A stretch of 64,000 nt of DNA from contig NZ_JBEWZI010000004.1 in NCBI RefSeq assembly GCF_040566545.1, positions 182,493 through 246,492 on the forward strand, written 5' to 3'. This stretch comes from Uliginosibacterium flavum. Its GTDB lineage: Bacteria > Pseudomonadota > Gammaproteobacteria > Burkholderiales > Rhodocyclaceae. The translations under genes and the position numbers were made by a program. Positions 33,084 to 47,068 of this stretch are shown piece after piece. The notes under the pieces are model-generated. The model was given only the letters and a program-made list of their open reading frames with translations. It ran no database searches and had not been told where the DNA came from. How positions within the stretch are numbered: position 1 is the first letter of the stretch; every line of letters begins with the position of its first letter.

Positions 33084-33425
33084 GCGCCGGCTCGCAGCAA
33101 GCCCCAGGACTTCCACATAAACCCGCCCGCTGCCACCACCAGCCCCGGACTGCGCTTTGCTTCTGTCGGGCTACGAAATCGTCACACCTCGCAGAGCCGC
33201 GCCCCGCTTGCCCGTTCAAGCACCCTACCCCAAGAGACCCGCTGAGAGCGCCTCTCCAAGGCACAGGCCTTGGCCCGGCGCAACGCCCCCGCCCTTTCAG
33301 CCGTGTAATCGCCAATCAAGTCCCCGCCTCAAGTGCCGATAAGCTCTGGAGGGCATTTTTCCTGCCACGCCGGCAGCGCCCTTTCCACTTGCAACACCAC
33401 CCGGCTCTGCAAATGAGAGGACTCC
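33084..33425. other. gap with degenerate CTTCAAG-type repeat before the signalling operon
   Basis: About 340 bases, no supportable gene. Positions about 33185-33283 contain a diverged copy of the intergenic repeat (GCAGAGCCGCGCCCCGCTTG, then TTCAAGCACC and CCTCTCCAAGGC). The last 100 bases should carry the promoter and leader of the following operon; AGAGGA lies five bases before its first ATG. Confidence 0.45.
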
Positions 33426-34244
33426 ATGGAAACCATTCAAGGCCCGGGCAACGCCAGCATCGAGATCAAGCCCAACATCGTGCTTCTGGTGGATGACGAG
33501 GAAAACATCCTCGCCTCCCTGCGCCGACTGCTGCGCAAGGACGCTTACACCATTCTCACCGCCGGAAGCGGGCAAGCCGGGCTGGACATTCTGGCGACCG
33601 AGACGGTCGACGTCATCATCTCCGACCAGCGCATGCCGAACATGGTCGGCACCGTATTCCTGAAAAAGGCACAGGAACTGAGCCCGGACAGCGTGCGCAT
33701 GATCCTCTCCGGCTACACCGATCTGGAAAGCGTCACCGCCGCGATCAACGAGGGGGCGGTTTATAAATTTCTCACCAAGCCTTGGGACGACGAACTGCTG
33801 CGTCTGTCGATCAAGGAAGCTTTGCAGCACAAATGGGTGCAAGACGAGAACCGCATGCTTCAAAACATGCTGATCGAAGTGAATGCGGAGCTCGCCAAAG
33901 CCAATGAACAACTGGCCGAGCGCGCCGAATTTGCCCAAAGCGCCCTGCTGAATCTGCAGACCATCGTGCACGATTTGCCAATTGCCTTGCTGGGCGTCGA
34001 TGGCTCGGGCCTGCTGATGTTTGCCAACCAGGCCGCACTGAAACTGTTCGAAGGCAAACTGGTTCTGTGCAGACCGGCCACAGCCATGCTGCCCGTCGAA
34101 ATTGTCGCCCTGCTTGAAGCCCCGGCGCCGGCGCGCGGCAGCCTGATGCTGAACGGACACTCCCACAGCGTGCAACTGCAGGCCCTCTCGCACTCAGCTC
34201 AGGGCCAGCTCATCGCGATCTTCCCGAAAGCTGAATCATGCTGA
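33426..34244 (+). CDS. response regulator, REC-PAS
   Basis: 272 residues. A REC domain (residues 18-135) with acidic pair DDE at 23-25, phosphoacceptor Asp67 in ISDQRMP, SGYTD and Lys118 in FLTKPWDD. The FLTKPW ending is typical of RpfG-type receivers. A coiled coil (about 135-170) then leads to a PAS-like domain with no DNA-binding or enzyme motif. It is the first gene of a run in which the next gene starts 7 bases before this stop. Likely to work by protein contact with the kinase encoded next. Confidence 0.9.
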   Translation: METIQGPGNASIEIKPNIVLLVDDEENILASLRRLLRKDAYTILTAGSGQAGLDILATETVDVIISDQRMPNMVGTVFLKKAQELSPDSVRMILSGYTDLESVTAAINEGAVYKFLTKPWDDELLRLSIKEALQHKWVQDENRMLQNMLIEVNAELAKANEQLAERAEFAQSALLNLQTIVHDLPIALLGVDGSGLLMFANQAALKLFEGKLVLCRPATAMLPVEIVALLEAPAPARGSLMLNGHSHSVQLQALSHSAQGQLIAIFPKAESC

Positions 34245-36064
34245 AAGGCCTCGATCCGCTCGGCTGGCAAAGCTTCCTGCTCCTCGATCTGGTCGAGGTC
34301 GGGGTGCTCGTCATCGACGGCGAAACCATCCTGTATGCCAACGCGCCCTTCTCGCGCATCGTCAAACAAAGCCTGCGCGAACTGCAAGCCAAGACCCTGC
34401 GCGAACTGGGCGGCGAAGCCTGGATCGACTTCACGCTAGGCCAGAGCTGGGCCGACGCCTTGCCCTGGCCCATGCCTGACGGTACGGATCGCTGGTTTGA
34501 AGTCAGCATGAAGCCCAGCGCTTTCGAAGACCGCACCGTCCAGATTGCCACCTGCATCGACGTTACCTCGCGCATGCGCGCCGAGGGCGCCGAAGCCTCG
34601 ATGCTGCAATTGCTCACCGAAATTATCGAAGGCTATCCGGTCGGCACTTTTGTGCTCGACAAAGATCACTGCGTTACCCACTGGAACCGCGCCTGCGAAG
34701 TCATCACAACCATCTCCGCCAACGATCTGATCGGCAGCGACGACGCCGGCAGCGCCCTGGGCTTAGGCAAAGGCCAGTTGCTGGCCGACTGGGTCATGAA
34801 CCCGGTTGACGAGGAAGGCTTGCGTCAGAAATTCAGCGACCGCCTGTGGAAATCCCCGGCCGCTGAAGGTGCCTTTGAGGCCGAACTGTATGTCACAGCG
34901 CGTGACAACAATCCGGCGCGCTGGATGCATGTGGCCGCCACCCCGCTGCGTGATGCCAGCGGCGCCATCATCGGTGCCATCGAAACCCTGATCGACATCA
35001 CTGATCGCAAAGCGGCCGAAGAAGAATTGCGTAACGCCCGCGAAGCCGCTGAGCAATTGGTCACCGAACGCACCCGCGAATTGCGCGAAGCCAAAGCCGC
35101 ACTGGAAGTCGACATCACCCGGCGTGAGCTGATCGAAGGCGAGATGCAGCAACACCTGATGGAAGTGACGGCGCTGAACCAGCAACTGCACGAAACCCAG
35201 GATCGCCTCGTGCAAAGCCAGCAACATCTGGTACAGAACGAAAAACTCGCCTCCATCGGCCAGCTGGCGGCGGGCGTGGCGCACGAAATCAACAACCCCA
35301 TCGGCTATGTTTTCTCCAACTTCGGCACGCTGCAAACCTATCTTGCCGACCTGCTCAAGCTCCTCGACGCCTATGTAGAGGCCGAGCCCGAGATCAGCAA
35401 GCCTGAGCTGCGCACGGCGATCGCCAGCCTGCGCCAGAAGATCGATCTGGATTACCTCAAGGGCGACCTGCTCGACCTGATGCGCGAATCGCGCGAAGGC
35501 ATCGAGCGCGTGCGCAAGATCGTTCAGGATCTGAAAGATTTCTCGCACGTCGATGCCAGTGCCGACTGGCAATGGACTGACCTGCAGCGCGGACTGGAAT
35601 CCACGCTCAACGTGGTCAACAACGAAATCAAATACAAGGCCGACGTCATCCGCGAATTCGGCGTACTGCCCCAAGTGCAATGCCTGCCCTCGCAGCTCAA
35701 CCAGGTCTTCATGAACCTGCTGGTCAATGCGGCGCACGCCATCAAGAGTGATGTTCGCGGCAGCATCCGCATCAGCACCGGAGCAACGGCCGAGCAGGTC
35801 TGGATCGCGATCAGCGACGATGGCTGCGGCATGAGCCCGGAAGTCATGGGCCGCATTTTCGACCCCTTCTTCACCACCAAACCGGTTGGCAAAGGCACCG
35901 GTCTGGGCTTGTCCTTGTCCTACGGCATCGTCCAGAAACACCACGGCAAGATCGAAGTCTGCTCCACACCCGGCGAAGGCACCACGTTCAGAGTGACCCT
36001 GCCCATCACCCAGCCCGACCCGCAGCTCGACACCTCAGCCACCGACGAGGCAAAACCATCATGA
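34238..36064 (+). CDS. soluble histidine kinase, PAS-PAS-coiled coil-HK
   Basis: 608 residues, no membrane segment. Two PAS-like domains (about 15-115 and 125-258), a long coiled coil (258-335), then the kinase core: H-box GVAHEINNPIGY with His349, N-box QVFMNLLVNAAHAIKS, G1 ISDDGCGM, F-box FDPFFTTKPVGKG, G2 GTGLGLSLSYGIV. The same core recurs in four other kinases of this window. It overlaps the preceding response regulator gene by 7 bases and the next gene by 4, so it is clearly in an operon. With no transmembrane region it must sense a cytoplasmic cue or a partner protein. Confidence 0.95.
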   Translation: MLKGLDPLGWQSFLLLDLVEVGVLVIDGETILYANAPFSRIVKQSLRELQAKTLRELGGEAWIDFTLGQSWADALPWPMPDGTDRWFEVSMKPSAFEDRTVQIATCIDVTSRMRAEGAEASMLQLLTEIIEGYPVGTFVLDKDHCVTHWNRACEVITTISANDLIGSDDAGSALGLGKGQLLADWVMNPVDEEGLRQKFSDRLWKSPAAEGAFEAELYVTARDNNPARWMHVAATPLRDASGAIIGAIETLIDITDRKAAEEELRNAREAAEQLVTERTRELREAKAALEVDITRRELIEGEMQQHLMEVTALNQQLHETQDRLVQSQQHLVQNEKLASIGQLAAGVAHEINNPIGYVFSNFGTLQTYLADLLKLLDAYVEAEPEISKPELRTAIASLRQKIDLDYLKGDLLDLMRESREGIERVRKIVQDLKDFSHVDASADWQWTDLQRGLESTLNVVNNEIKYKADVIREFGVLPQVQCLPSQLNQVFMNLLVNAAHAIKSDVRGSIRISTGATAEQVWIAISDDGCGMSPEVMGRIFDPFFTTKPVGKGTGLGLSLSYGIVQKHHGKIEVCSTPGEGTTFRVTLPITQPDPQLDTSATDEAKPS

Positions 36065-37011
36065 GCTCTTTCAAAACCCTGCTGCTGGCTCACCACACCG
36101 GCGATGATCCCGCCACCCGCATTGCCATCAAGCAGTTTACCGAACGCGTTGCCCGACGCAGCGGTGGCCTGCTCAACATCACCGACATCCCCGGCGGCAC
36201 GCTGGGCAGCATCCCGGCCATGCTGCAAATGCTGACGCAGGGTGAAGTCGACATGGCCCTTGTTCCCTTTGATCGCCTCGGCGAACTGCTGCCGAAATTC
36301 TCCCTCACCTGCATGCCCTTCGTCTTCGACGACCTGGCCCATGCGGATCGCGTTCTCAATGGCCCTTTCGCCGACTGGGCCATGCCCGATCTGCTGCAAC
36401 GCGGCCTGCACCGTCTTTCCAGCTGGGAATGGGGCTTTCGCCAGATCAGCAACAATGCGCGCCCGATCCTGCACCCGGACGACCTGCGCGGGCTGCGCAT
36501 CCGCGTACCGCCGATCCCGCAGTATCAGGAAGCCATGCTGGCCCTCGGTTGCGTGCCGGTCATCGTCGAGTTTTCCCAGCTCGCCTCGGTGATGCGTCAA
36601 GGCCTGGTCGATGGGCAGGAAAATCCCATTGCGGTCATTCACGCCTACAAGATCTACGAAAACCAACGCTATCTGAGCCTCATCGACTACAGCTACGGCG
36701 GCATGCTGCAGTTGATCAACCGCCAGCATTTCGAAGCCCTCAGCATCGAACACCAGCAGATCCTCAGCGAGGAATCCACGAACGCAGCGACCACCATGCG
36801 CGAAAAAATTCGCTCGCAGCAAGCGGCGCAACTCGAAGCCCTGCGCGGCTTCGGCATGCAGATCGACAGTCCTGATCACGCGCCATTCCAGGCCGCCATG
36901 GCCAGTGCCCTGACTCATCTGGTCACCCGCTTCGGCGAAACCCGCGCCCGCACATTCCTCGAAATGGTCGAACACATGCGCCCCGCGACGAACGAGGAGC
37001 AGTTGCCATGA
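36061..37011 (+). CDS. DctP-family solute-binding protein without signal peptide
   Basis: 316 residues that align from the first residues with the mature part of TRAP-transporter DctP proteins: IPGGTLGSIPAMLQMLTQGE, then VDMALVPFDRL, LRGLRIRVPPIPQYQEAMLA and GLVDGQENPIAVIHAYKIYE. There is no signal peptide: the ATG overlaps the upstream kinase stop (ATGA) and the same frame further upstream encodes RPAARHLSHRRGKTI, with no hydrophobic core. TRAP membrane subunits are absent. Lying between two soluble kinases with 4-base overlaps on both sides, it looks like a cytoplasmic ligand sensor for them. That role is inferred. Confidence 0.88.
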   Translation: MSSFKTLLLAHHTGDDPATRIAIKQFTERVARRSGGLLNITDIPGGTLGSIPAMLQMLTQGEVDMALVPFDRLGELLPKFSLTCMPFVFDDLAHADRVLNGPFADWAMPDLLQRGLHRLSSWEWGFRQISNNARPILHPDDLRGLRIRVPPIPQYQEAMLALGCVPVIVEFSQLASVMRQGLVDGQENPIAVIHAYKIYENQRYLSLIDYSYGGMLQLINRQHFEALSIEHQQILSEESTNAATTMREKIRSQQAAQLEALRGFGMQIDSPDHAPFQAAMASALTHLVTRFGETRARTFLEMVEHMRPATNEEQLP

Positions 37012-38264
37012 ACAACAGCCCGCAAACCCCGGTCTTCACGGATCTGTTGCTCGACACCCTCAGCGAAGGCGTGCTGGTGCTGGATGCCTGCCATACCATC
37101 ACCTACAGCAACCGCGCCGCGCGCTACCTGCTCGGCTACAGCAATGCCGAACTGGTCGGCCAGAGTCTGCACGCGCACCTGCAATCCCGGCATCGTGATG
37201 GCACACCCTACCCGGTTAACGAAAGCCCGTTTTCCTGGCTGCATCGCGGTGGCGCCTTCTGCTTCATCGAAGACGTGTTCTGGCACAAGAATGGATCGCC
37301 TCTGGATGTGGAAATCACCGCCAACCCGCTCAGCGAGCCCGCCCCCGGCGCCATCGTGGTGTTTCGCGACATCGCCGAACGCAAAAATAGTCAGGCCAAA
37401 CTACTCAAGGCCTTTCAGGATCTGGACGCCCTCAACCTGCGTCTGGATAAAGCCCACGGCCAACTGCTGCAGAACGAGAAGCTCGCCTCCGTCGGTCAGC
37501 TTGCCGCTGGCATGGCCCACGAAATCAACAACCCCATCGGCTTCGTCTCATCGAATCTGAACAGTCTGGAAAAGCACGTCCAGGCCCTGCTACGTCTGGT
37601 CGACCACTATGAGCGTCTGGAGCAGGACGGCTATATTCCTGTAGCAAAGTGCGAAGCACTCACGCTGCTCAAGCAATCCATCGACTTCCGCTACCTGCGC
37701 GATGATGTACAAGATCTGCTCTGCGAATCACGCCAGGGCGTCGAACGCGTGCGCAAAATCGTCAAGAGCCTCAAGGATTTCTCGCGCGAGGGCAACGAAT
37801 ACCAATGGTCCGAAATCGACCTGCACCACTGCCTGGAAAGCACGCTGGATGTGCTTAGCCGCGAATTCAACGGGCGCTGCGAACTGCTGCGCGACTACGG
37901 CGAAATTCCCCACGTCTTCTGCCTCGCCTCCGAGATCAACCAGGTGCTGATGAGCGTGCTGCTCAACGCCGCCCAAGCGATTGGCGAGCGCGGCACGATC
38001 AGCATCAGCACCCATCGCGAACAGGACAATGCCATCATCGAAATCACCGATACCGGCTGCGGCATCGTCCCGGAAGCCATGCCGCACATCTTCGACCCCT
38101 TCTTCACCACCAAGACCATCGGGGCCGGCACCGGCCTCGGCCTGTCGGTGGCCTACGGCACGATCCAGCGCCACGGCGGCAACATCGAGATCGACAGCTC
38201 TCCGGGCAAAGGCAGCACCGTGCGCATCAGCCTGCCGATCAAACCCGGCGAGGTGGCAAAATGA
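37008..38264 (+). CDS. soluble histidine kinase, PAS-HK
   Basis: 418 residues. One PAS domain (about 12-125; GVLVLDACHTITYSNRAARY), a short coiled coil, then H-box GMAHEINNPIGF with His171, N-box QVLMSVLLNAAQAIGE, ITDTGCGI, FDPFFTTKTIGAG and GTGLGLSVAYGTI. No membrane segment. The start overlaps the DctP-like gene by 4 bases. The following gap carries repeats, so transcription may weaken here. Confidence 0.95.
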   Translation: MNNSPQTPVFTDLLLDTLSEGVLVLDACHTITYSNRAARYLLGYSNAELVGQSLHAHLQSRHRDGTPYPVNESPFSWLHRGGAFCFIEDVFWHKNGSPLDVEITANPLSEPAPGAIVVFRDIAERKNSQAKLLKAFQDLDALNLRLDKAHGQLLQNEKLASVGQLAAGMAHEINNPIGFVSSNLNSLEKHVQALLRLVDHYERLEQDGYIPVAKCEALTLLKQSIDFRYLRDDVQDLLCESRQGVERVRKIVKSLKDFSREGNEYQWSEIDLHHCLESTLDVLSREFNGRCELLRDYGEIPHVFCLASEINQVLMSVLLNAAQAIGERGTISISTHREQDNAIIEITDTGCGIVPEAMPHIFDPFFTTKTIGAGTGLGLSVAYGTIQRHGGNIEIDSSPGKGSTVRISLPIKPGEVAK

Positions 38265-38483
38265 CGAGCCCCCTGAAGAGCCGCTCCCTGCCGACCTCTA
38301 CAAGCAGGCAGGCTGGAGAAGACCGCTGGATGGGGGTCTTCAAGCATCACGCTCCGAACGTCCGCCGAGCCTGTGGGAGCGACGTCCTCGTCGCGAAGCC
38401 TTTCGCGACGAGGACGTCGCTCCCACAAAAACCGATTCGCGGCCAGTGGCCGCTCCAACATCCCACCCCTCAGGGTGAGCCCC
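38265..38483. repeat. intergenic repeats inside the signalling gene run
   Basis: Two elements. A CTTCAAG-type copy spans about 38268-38350 (CCCTGAAGAGCCGCTCCC, later GGGTCTTCAAGCATC). A perfect REP palindrome follows: GTGGGAGCGACGTCC with ten more bases (38373-38397) is the exact reverse complement of 38402-38426, a 25-bp stem with a 4-base loop. Such a stem can stabilise the upstream mRNA or attenuate the downstream genes. Confidence 0.85.
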
Positions 38484-39803
38484 ATGACTGACACCCCATC
38501 CACCTTCCCGCCCGGTTTCAGCGAAGCTCCCGTCATCCTGCTGGTCGACGACGAGCCGAACGTGCTCAGCTCGCTGCGTCGCCTGCTGCGCCCGGCCGGC
38601 TACACGGTACTGACAGCCAACTCCGGCGCCGAAGCGCTGACCCTGCTTGAAGCCGAGGCCGTCGACCTGATCGTCTCCGACATGCGCATGCCCGGCATGA
38701 CGGGCGCCGAGCTGCTGGCACAAGCGCGCGAGCGCTGGCCAGCCACGCTACGCCTGCTGCTCACCGGTTATGCCGAGGTCAGTTCCGCCATTTCCGCCAT
38801 CAATGAAGGTGGCATCTACCGCTACATCTCCAAGCCCTGGGACGACGAGGAACTCCTCAAAACCCTGCATCAGGCCCTCGAACTTGCCGGCCTGCAACGC
38901 GAAAAGAGCCGCCTCGAAGCCCTTACCCACCACCAGAACGAAGCGCTGCGCGAACTCAACGCCACGCTTGAAGACAAGGTGCGCGTGCGCACCGAAGAAC
39001 TGAACATCGCCCATCAGGAAGTCTCGCTGGCGATGGAGAAGCTCAAGAAGACCTTCTTCAATTCGGTCCAGGTGCTCTCCAACCTGATCGAAATGCGCGG
39101 CCCGGCACTGGCCGGCCACAGCCGCCGGGTTGCCGACGTAGCCCGCCACCTGGCCGAAAAAATGCAGATCCCGCCAGCGCAGATCCACGAAATCCTGCTT
39201 GCCGGCCTGCTCCACGACATTGGCAAGATCGGCTACCCGGACGCCCTGCTTACCAAACCTTTCACTCACATGAGTGCTGACGAAATCGGCATTGCCCGCA
39301 AGCACCCACTCAACGGTGCGGCCGCGCTGATGTCCATGCCCGACATGCGCGGCGTCGCCGACATCATCCGCAGCCACCACGAACGCTGGGACGGCAAAGG
39401 TTTTCCGGACGGTCTGGCCGGCGACAAGATCCCGCTGGGCGCGCGCATCCTGGCTCTGGCCAACGATTACGACGCTGCCCAGCTCGGCACCCTGAGCCCC
39501 AAACGCATGACCGTGGACGAAGCCAAGGGCTGGGTCCTCGAAGGCAGCCGCTTCCGCTACGACCCGGCCGTGGTCGAAGCCTTCGGCGCACTGGTCGGGC
39601 GCGCCCCGAAAAAGCCCGTGCTGGAAAAACGCATCACAGGCGACGCACTGGAGGTCGGCATGGTCCTCTCGCGCGACCTGCACAGCCCGGAAGGCATGCT
39701 CCTGCTGGCCACCGAATACGTGCTCGACGAACTGCTGATCAAACAGATCCGCGATTACGAACGCTCCTACGGCCGTCATCTGATCGTCTGCGTGCGGGTG
39801 TAA
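38484..39803 (+). CDS. response regulator REC-HD-GYP, putative c-di-GMP phosphodiesterase
   Basis: 439 residues from MTDTPSTFPPGFSEAPVILL. REC domain (residues 16-135) with Asp66 in VSDMRMP and SKPWDD. A coiled coil (140-190), then an HD-GYP domain: HSRRVADVARHL, LLHDIGKIGYPD (His-Asp 244-245), KHPLNGAA, and HHERWDGKGFPDGL, where GYP is replaced by GFP. It should hydrolyse c-di-GMP under control of phosphorylation, like RpfG, though the GYP change could affect specificity. The upstream frame runs through the REP, but the REC start and GGGTGAG support this ATG. Confidence 0.92.
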   Translation: MTDTPSTFPPGFSEAPVILLVDDEPNVLSSLRRLLRPAGYTVLTANSGAEALTLLEAEAVDLIVSDMRMPGMTGAELLAQARERWPATLRLLLTGYAEVSSAISAINEGGIYRYISKPWDDEELLKTLHQALELAGLQREKSRLEALTHHQNEALRELNATLEDKVRVRTEELNIAHQEVSLAMEKLKKTFFNSVQVLSNLIEMRGPALAGHSRRVADVARHLAEKMQIPPAQIHEILLAGLLHDIGKIGYPDALLTKPFTHMSADEIGIARKHPLNGAAALMSMPDMRGVADIIRSHHERWDGKGFPDGLAGDKIPLGARILALANDYDAAQLGTLSPKRMTVDEAKGWVLEGSRFRYDPAVVEAFGALVGRAPKKPVLEKRITGDALEVGMVLSRDLHSPEGMLLLATEYVLDELLIKQIRDYERSYGRHLIVCVRV

Positions 39804-39857
39804 ACATGAACGAAACGCCCCTCAACCATCGCCCGAAACCCTGCCACAGGGCGGCGG

Positions 39858-39978
39858 CCCCCTTTGCAAAAGAGGGACTGAGGGGGGGTGGGTTTACCGC
39901 GTCTCAGCCAGACACGGTAGCCAGGCGCGCCACTTACACGAAACCCAATCCTCCCTCGCCCTCTTTTTGCAAAGGAGG
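39858..39978. repeat. long imperfect inverted repeat in the gap before the EAL gene
   Basis: CCCCCTTTGCAAAAGAGGG...GTGGGTTT (39858-39896) is largely complementary to AAACCCAATCCTCCCTCGCC and following bases (39940-39978), with a 43-base spacer. It ends GGAGGGAACGTTCGGATC, as does the copy near 63.31 kb (GGAGGGAATGTTCGGGCC). A CCTCTTCAGGC word follows at 40038-40048. The stretch 39804-40095 contains no gene. Confidence 0.75.
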
Positions 39979-40095
39979 GAACGTTCGGATCCGCTCAATC
40001 TTGTTCGTGAGCATGCCAGAGACCCGCCCCCAGAGGGCCTCTTCAGGCACACCCTCCGCAGAACAAGGTGCAGAGAGGCTGTACGGGATGCGTCC

Positions 40096-42629
40096 ATGAA
40101 ACCCGCCCAACCCATTCACGTCATCTTCATCGACACCGATCCGCCGCTCTACGATGCGGTCAGTGCGGTACTGCACGCCTCGGGGCAGGCTTTCAACCTC
40201 GCGCCGATCAATCGCATTGAAGAACTCGATGCGGCCCTCGACAACCGCGCAACAGACTGCATCCTGTGCGCCCTGCATGCCCTGGGTGATTTTCCGGCCA
40301 ACCCGGCACCGGCCGGCCTGAGCATTCTGCAGCGCGTGCAACGCCACCCCGTTGCCGTGCCGCTGGTCATGCTGTGTCCGGCTAACGCCGAGCAGGACGA
40401 ACCTGATCTGGCCAGCCAGGCGATCTGGCAGGGCGCTGCCGACTACCTGCTGGACGCAGCCTTGCTGCGCTTGCCGATGGCCCTCAAATCCGCATTGCGC
40501 CACCATCAGGCCCTGGTTCACCAACGCGGCCCGGTCGATAACGAACTGCAGCTGGCCCTGACCATCCTGCGCGGCAGCCGCGATGGCATCTGCATTACCG
40601 ATGCGGCTGGCAACATCGTGCTGGTGAACGACAGCTTCACGCAAATTTCCGGCTACACGCTGGACGAGGTCAAAGGCCAGAACCCGCGCCTGCTCAAATC
40701 CGATCAGCAAACCCCTGATTTCTACACAACCTTGTGGGCAACGCTCACTACACACGGCAGCTGGCAGGGCGAAATCATCAACCGCCACAAGGACGGCAGC
40801 ACCTTCACCGAGTGGCTGCGCATCAGCGCCGTGCACGATGCTGACGGCAAGGCCAGCCACTACGTTGGCCAGTTTGGTTATGTCGCCGAGCAAAAACGCA
40901 TGGTCGACCGCATCAGCCATCTGACCCAGTTTGACCCGCTCACCGGTCTACCCAACCGCAGCCTGTTCATCGACCGCATGGAACAGGCACTGGTCGCCAC
41001 GCGCCGCAGCGAACGTTGCGCGGCCGTCATCCTGGTCAATCTGGATCGATTCCGCCTGATCAACGACAGCCTCGGCCAGGCCGTGGGTGACCGGGTACTG
41101 ATCGACATGGCCCGCCGCTTTGCCCAACAGGTGCGTCAGGGCGACACCGTGGCACGTCTGTCCGGCAACGAATTCTGCTTCCTGCTGGGTAATCTGAACG
41201 CGGCCGAAGATGCCATCCAGCTGGCCCAGCGTCTGCAAGAATGCATCGGCCAGCCGATTGAGCATGAAGGTCACCCGCTGATCGTCGCTGCCAGCATCGG
41301 CATCAGCGTCTCACCTCGTGACGGGGAGAGTGGCGACGCCCTGCTCAAGGCCGCGGATGCCGCGCTGATCCGCGCCAAACTGGAAGGCGGTAACACCTTC
41401 AGTTTCTATTCGCCGAGCATGGATGCCGACGCGCGCCGACGCCAGATCATCGAAGCCCAGTTACGCGGGGCACTGGCCCGCGATGAACTGAGCGTGGTGT
41501 ATCAGGCGCAGAACAATCTGGATTCCGGCAATATCATCGGCACCGAAGCCCTGCTGCGCTGGCACAGCGCCGAACTGGGCATGGTCAGCCCGGCCGAATT
41601 CATCCCGGTGGCCGAGGAGTGCGGCCTGATCATCCCCATCGGCAGTTGGGTGCTGCGCCAGGCCTGTGCGCAGAACAAGATCTGGCAAGATCTCGGGCTG
41701 CCGCGCCTGCGCGTGGCGGTGAATCTGTCGGCACGCCAGTTCCGCGGCGACACTCTGGTCGATGAAGTGGCTGCCGTGCTCAAGGAAACCGGCCTGCCCG
41801 CCGAATTCCTCGAACTGGAAGTCACCGAGTCCGCCCTCATCCACAACATCGACGCCGCGGTAGCCACCTGCCGCAAGCTCAAGGCGCTGGGCGTCAAGCT
41901 CTCGCTCGATGATTTCGGCACCGGCTACTCCTCGCTCGCCTATGTGGCGCGCTTCCCCTTCGACAAGCTCAAGATCGATCAGGGCTTCGTCCGCGACATC
42001 ACCCACAATCCGGCCAACGCGGCGATTGCCACGGCCGCGATTGCGATTGCACATGGTCTGAATCTGTCAGTGCTGGCCGAAGGCGTCGAAACCGAAGCGC
42101 AAGCCATTTTCCTGCGCAACCGCCGCTGCGATGCGATGCAGGGCTATCTGTTCAGCAAACCCTCAGCGCCCGAAGCCATCACCACGCTGCTCGTCAACAA
42201 CACCCGCCTGTTTCTCGGTCTGACGCACAGCGCAAGTGAACAAGCCCTACTCATCGTCGATGACGAACCCTCCATCCTCAGTGCCATGAGCCGCCTGTTC
42301 CGCCACGAAAATTTCCGTGTCATCACCGCGACCCGCAGCACCGAAGCCTTCGAACTGTTGGCGCAAAACAGTGTGCAGGTCATCATTTCGGATCAGCGTA
42401 TGCCCGGCATGAACGGCACCGAATTCTTCGCCCGCGTCCGCCAGCTCTACCCCGACACCTTGCGCATCATTTTGTCCGGCTACACCGAACTCGAAGCCGT
42501 GATGGACGCGGTCAATCGTGGCGCCGTGTACAAATTCCTGACCAAGCCTTGGGAAGACGACCAGTTGCGCGAACAGGTGCGTGAGGCCTTCCGCATCGCC
42601 GCGCATCAGGGGCAAGACAAGGAGTGCAC

Positions 42630-42633
<4 letters not shown>
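40096..42633 (+). CDS. REC-like/PAS/GGDEF(degenerate)/EAL/REC protein
   Basis: 845 residues from MKPAQPIHVIFIDTDPPLYD. The first 120 residues look like a receiver that has lost its phosphoacceptor (DCILCALHALGDF in its place). A PAS domain (about 150-270) follows, then a GGDEF domain whose active site reads SGNEF (356-360), so cyclase activity is unlikely. The EAL domain is intact: GTEALLRWH (E484), VNLSARQF, LEVTESALI, DDFGTGYSS, KIDQGFV, AEGVETEAQ. A true receiver ends the protein, with Asp766 in ISDQRMP and FLTKPWEDD. It should be a phosphodiesterase gated by its own C-terminal receiver. The stop overlaps the next start (ATGA). Confidence 0.92.
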
Positions 42634-46495
<3,862 letters not shown>

Positions 46496-46499
<4 letters not shown>

Positions 46500-47068
46500 G
46501 CCGCATCCTGATCCTCGACGACGAACCGCACATCCTGCAATCCCTGCGCCGCCTGCTACGCGCCGCGCCGTGCAACCACGGCAGGCAAGTCTTCGATCTG
46601 GAGGTTGAAGCCTTCAACTCGGCCCGTGCCGCGCTGGATCGCATCGAGCACGCGCAATTTGATCTCTTCCTGAGTGATTACCGCATGCCGGAAATGGATG
46701 GCGTGAGCTTCCTCAAGGCCGCCAAGGCCAGCCAACCGGACGCCTGCCGTCTGATCCTGTCCGGCTACGCCGACCTGAACGCGCTGCTGCGCGCGGTCAA
46801 TGAGGTCGGCATTGACCGCTTCATCGCCAAACCCTGGCACGACTTTGAGCTGATCTCCGCAATAGCCCAATCCCTGGCCCACCGCGAACTGCTGCTGGAG
46901 AACACACGTCTGGCCAATCTGATGCGCCTGGACTGCGGCGACATCAGTGCCAGCGACCTGGAAGCGAGCATGCTCGAAAGCGTGGAACCCGGCATTACCA
47001 AAGTGAATTGGGGCGCGGACGGTTCGGTAGTTCTCGACCCTGATCTGCTGGAGCCGGACCAGCGCTGA
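46496..47068 (+). CDS. stand-alone response regulator
   Basis: 190 residues from MSRILILDDEPHILQSLRRL. Receiver domain with Asp61 in LSDYRMPEMDG, SGYAD and FIAKPWHD. The first half has a short insertion (CNHGRQVFDLEVEAF) compared with its paralogues. The C-terminal 50 residues hold no DNA-binding or enzyme domain. Overlaps the upstream kinase gene by 4 bases and the downstream GTPase gene by 1 base. A likely adaptor between the kinase and the MglA-like GTPase or the ATPase. Confidence 0.92.
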
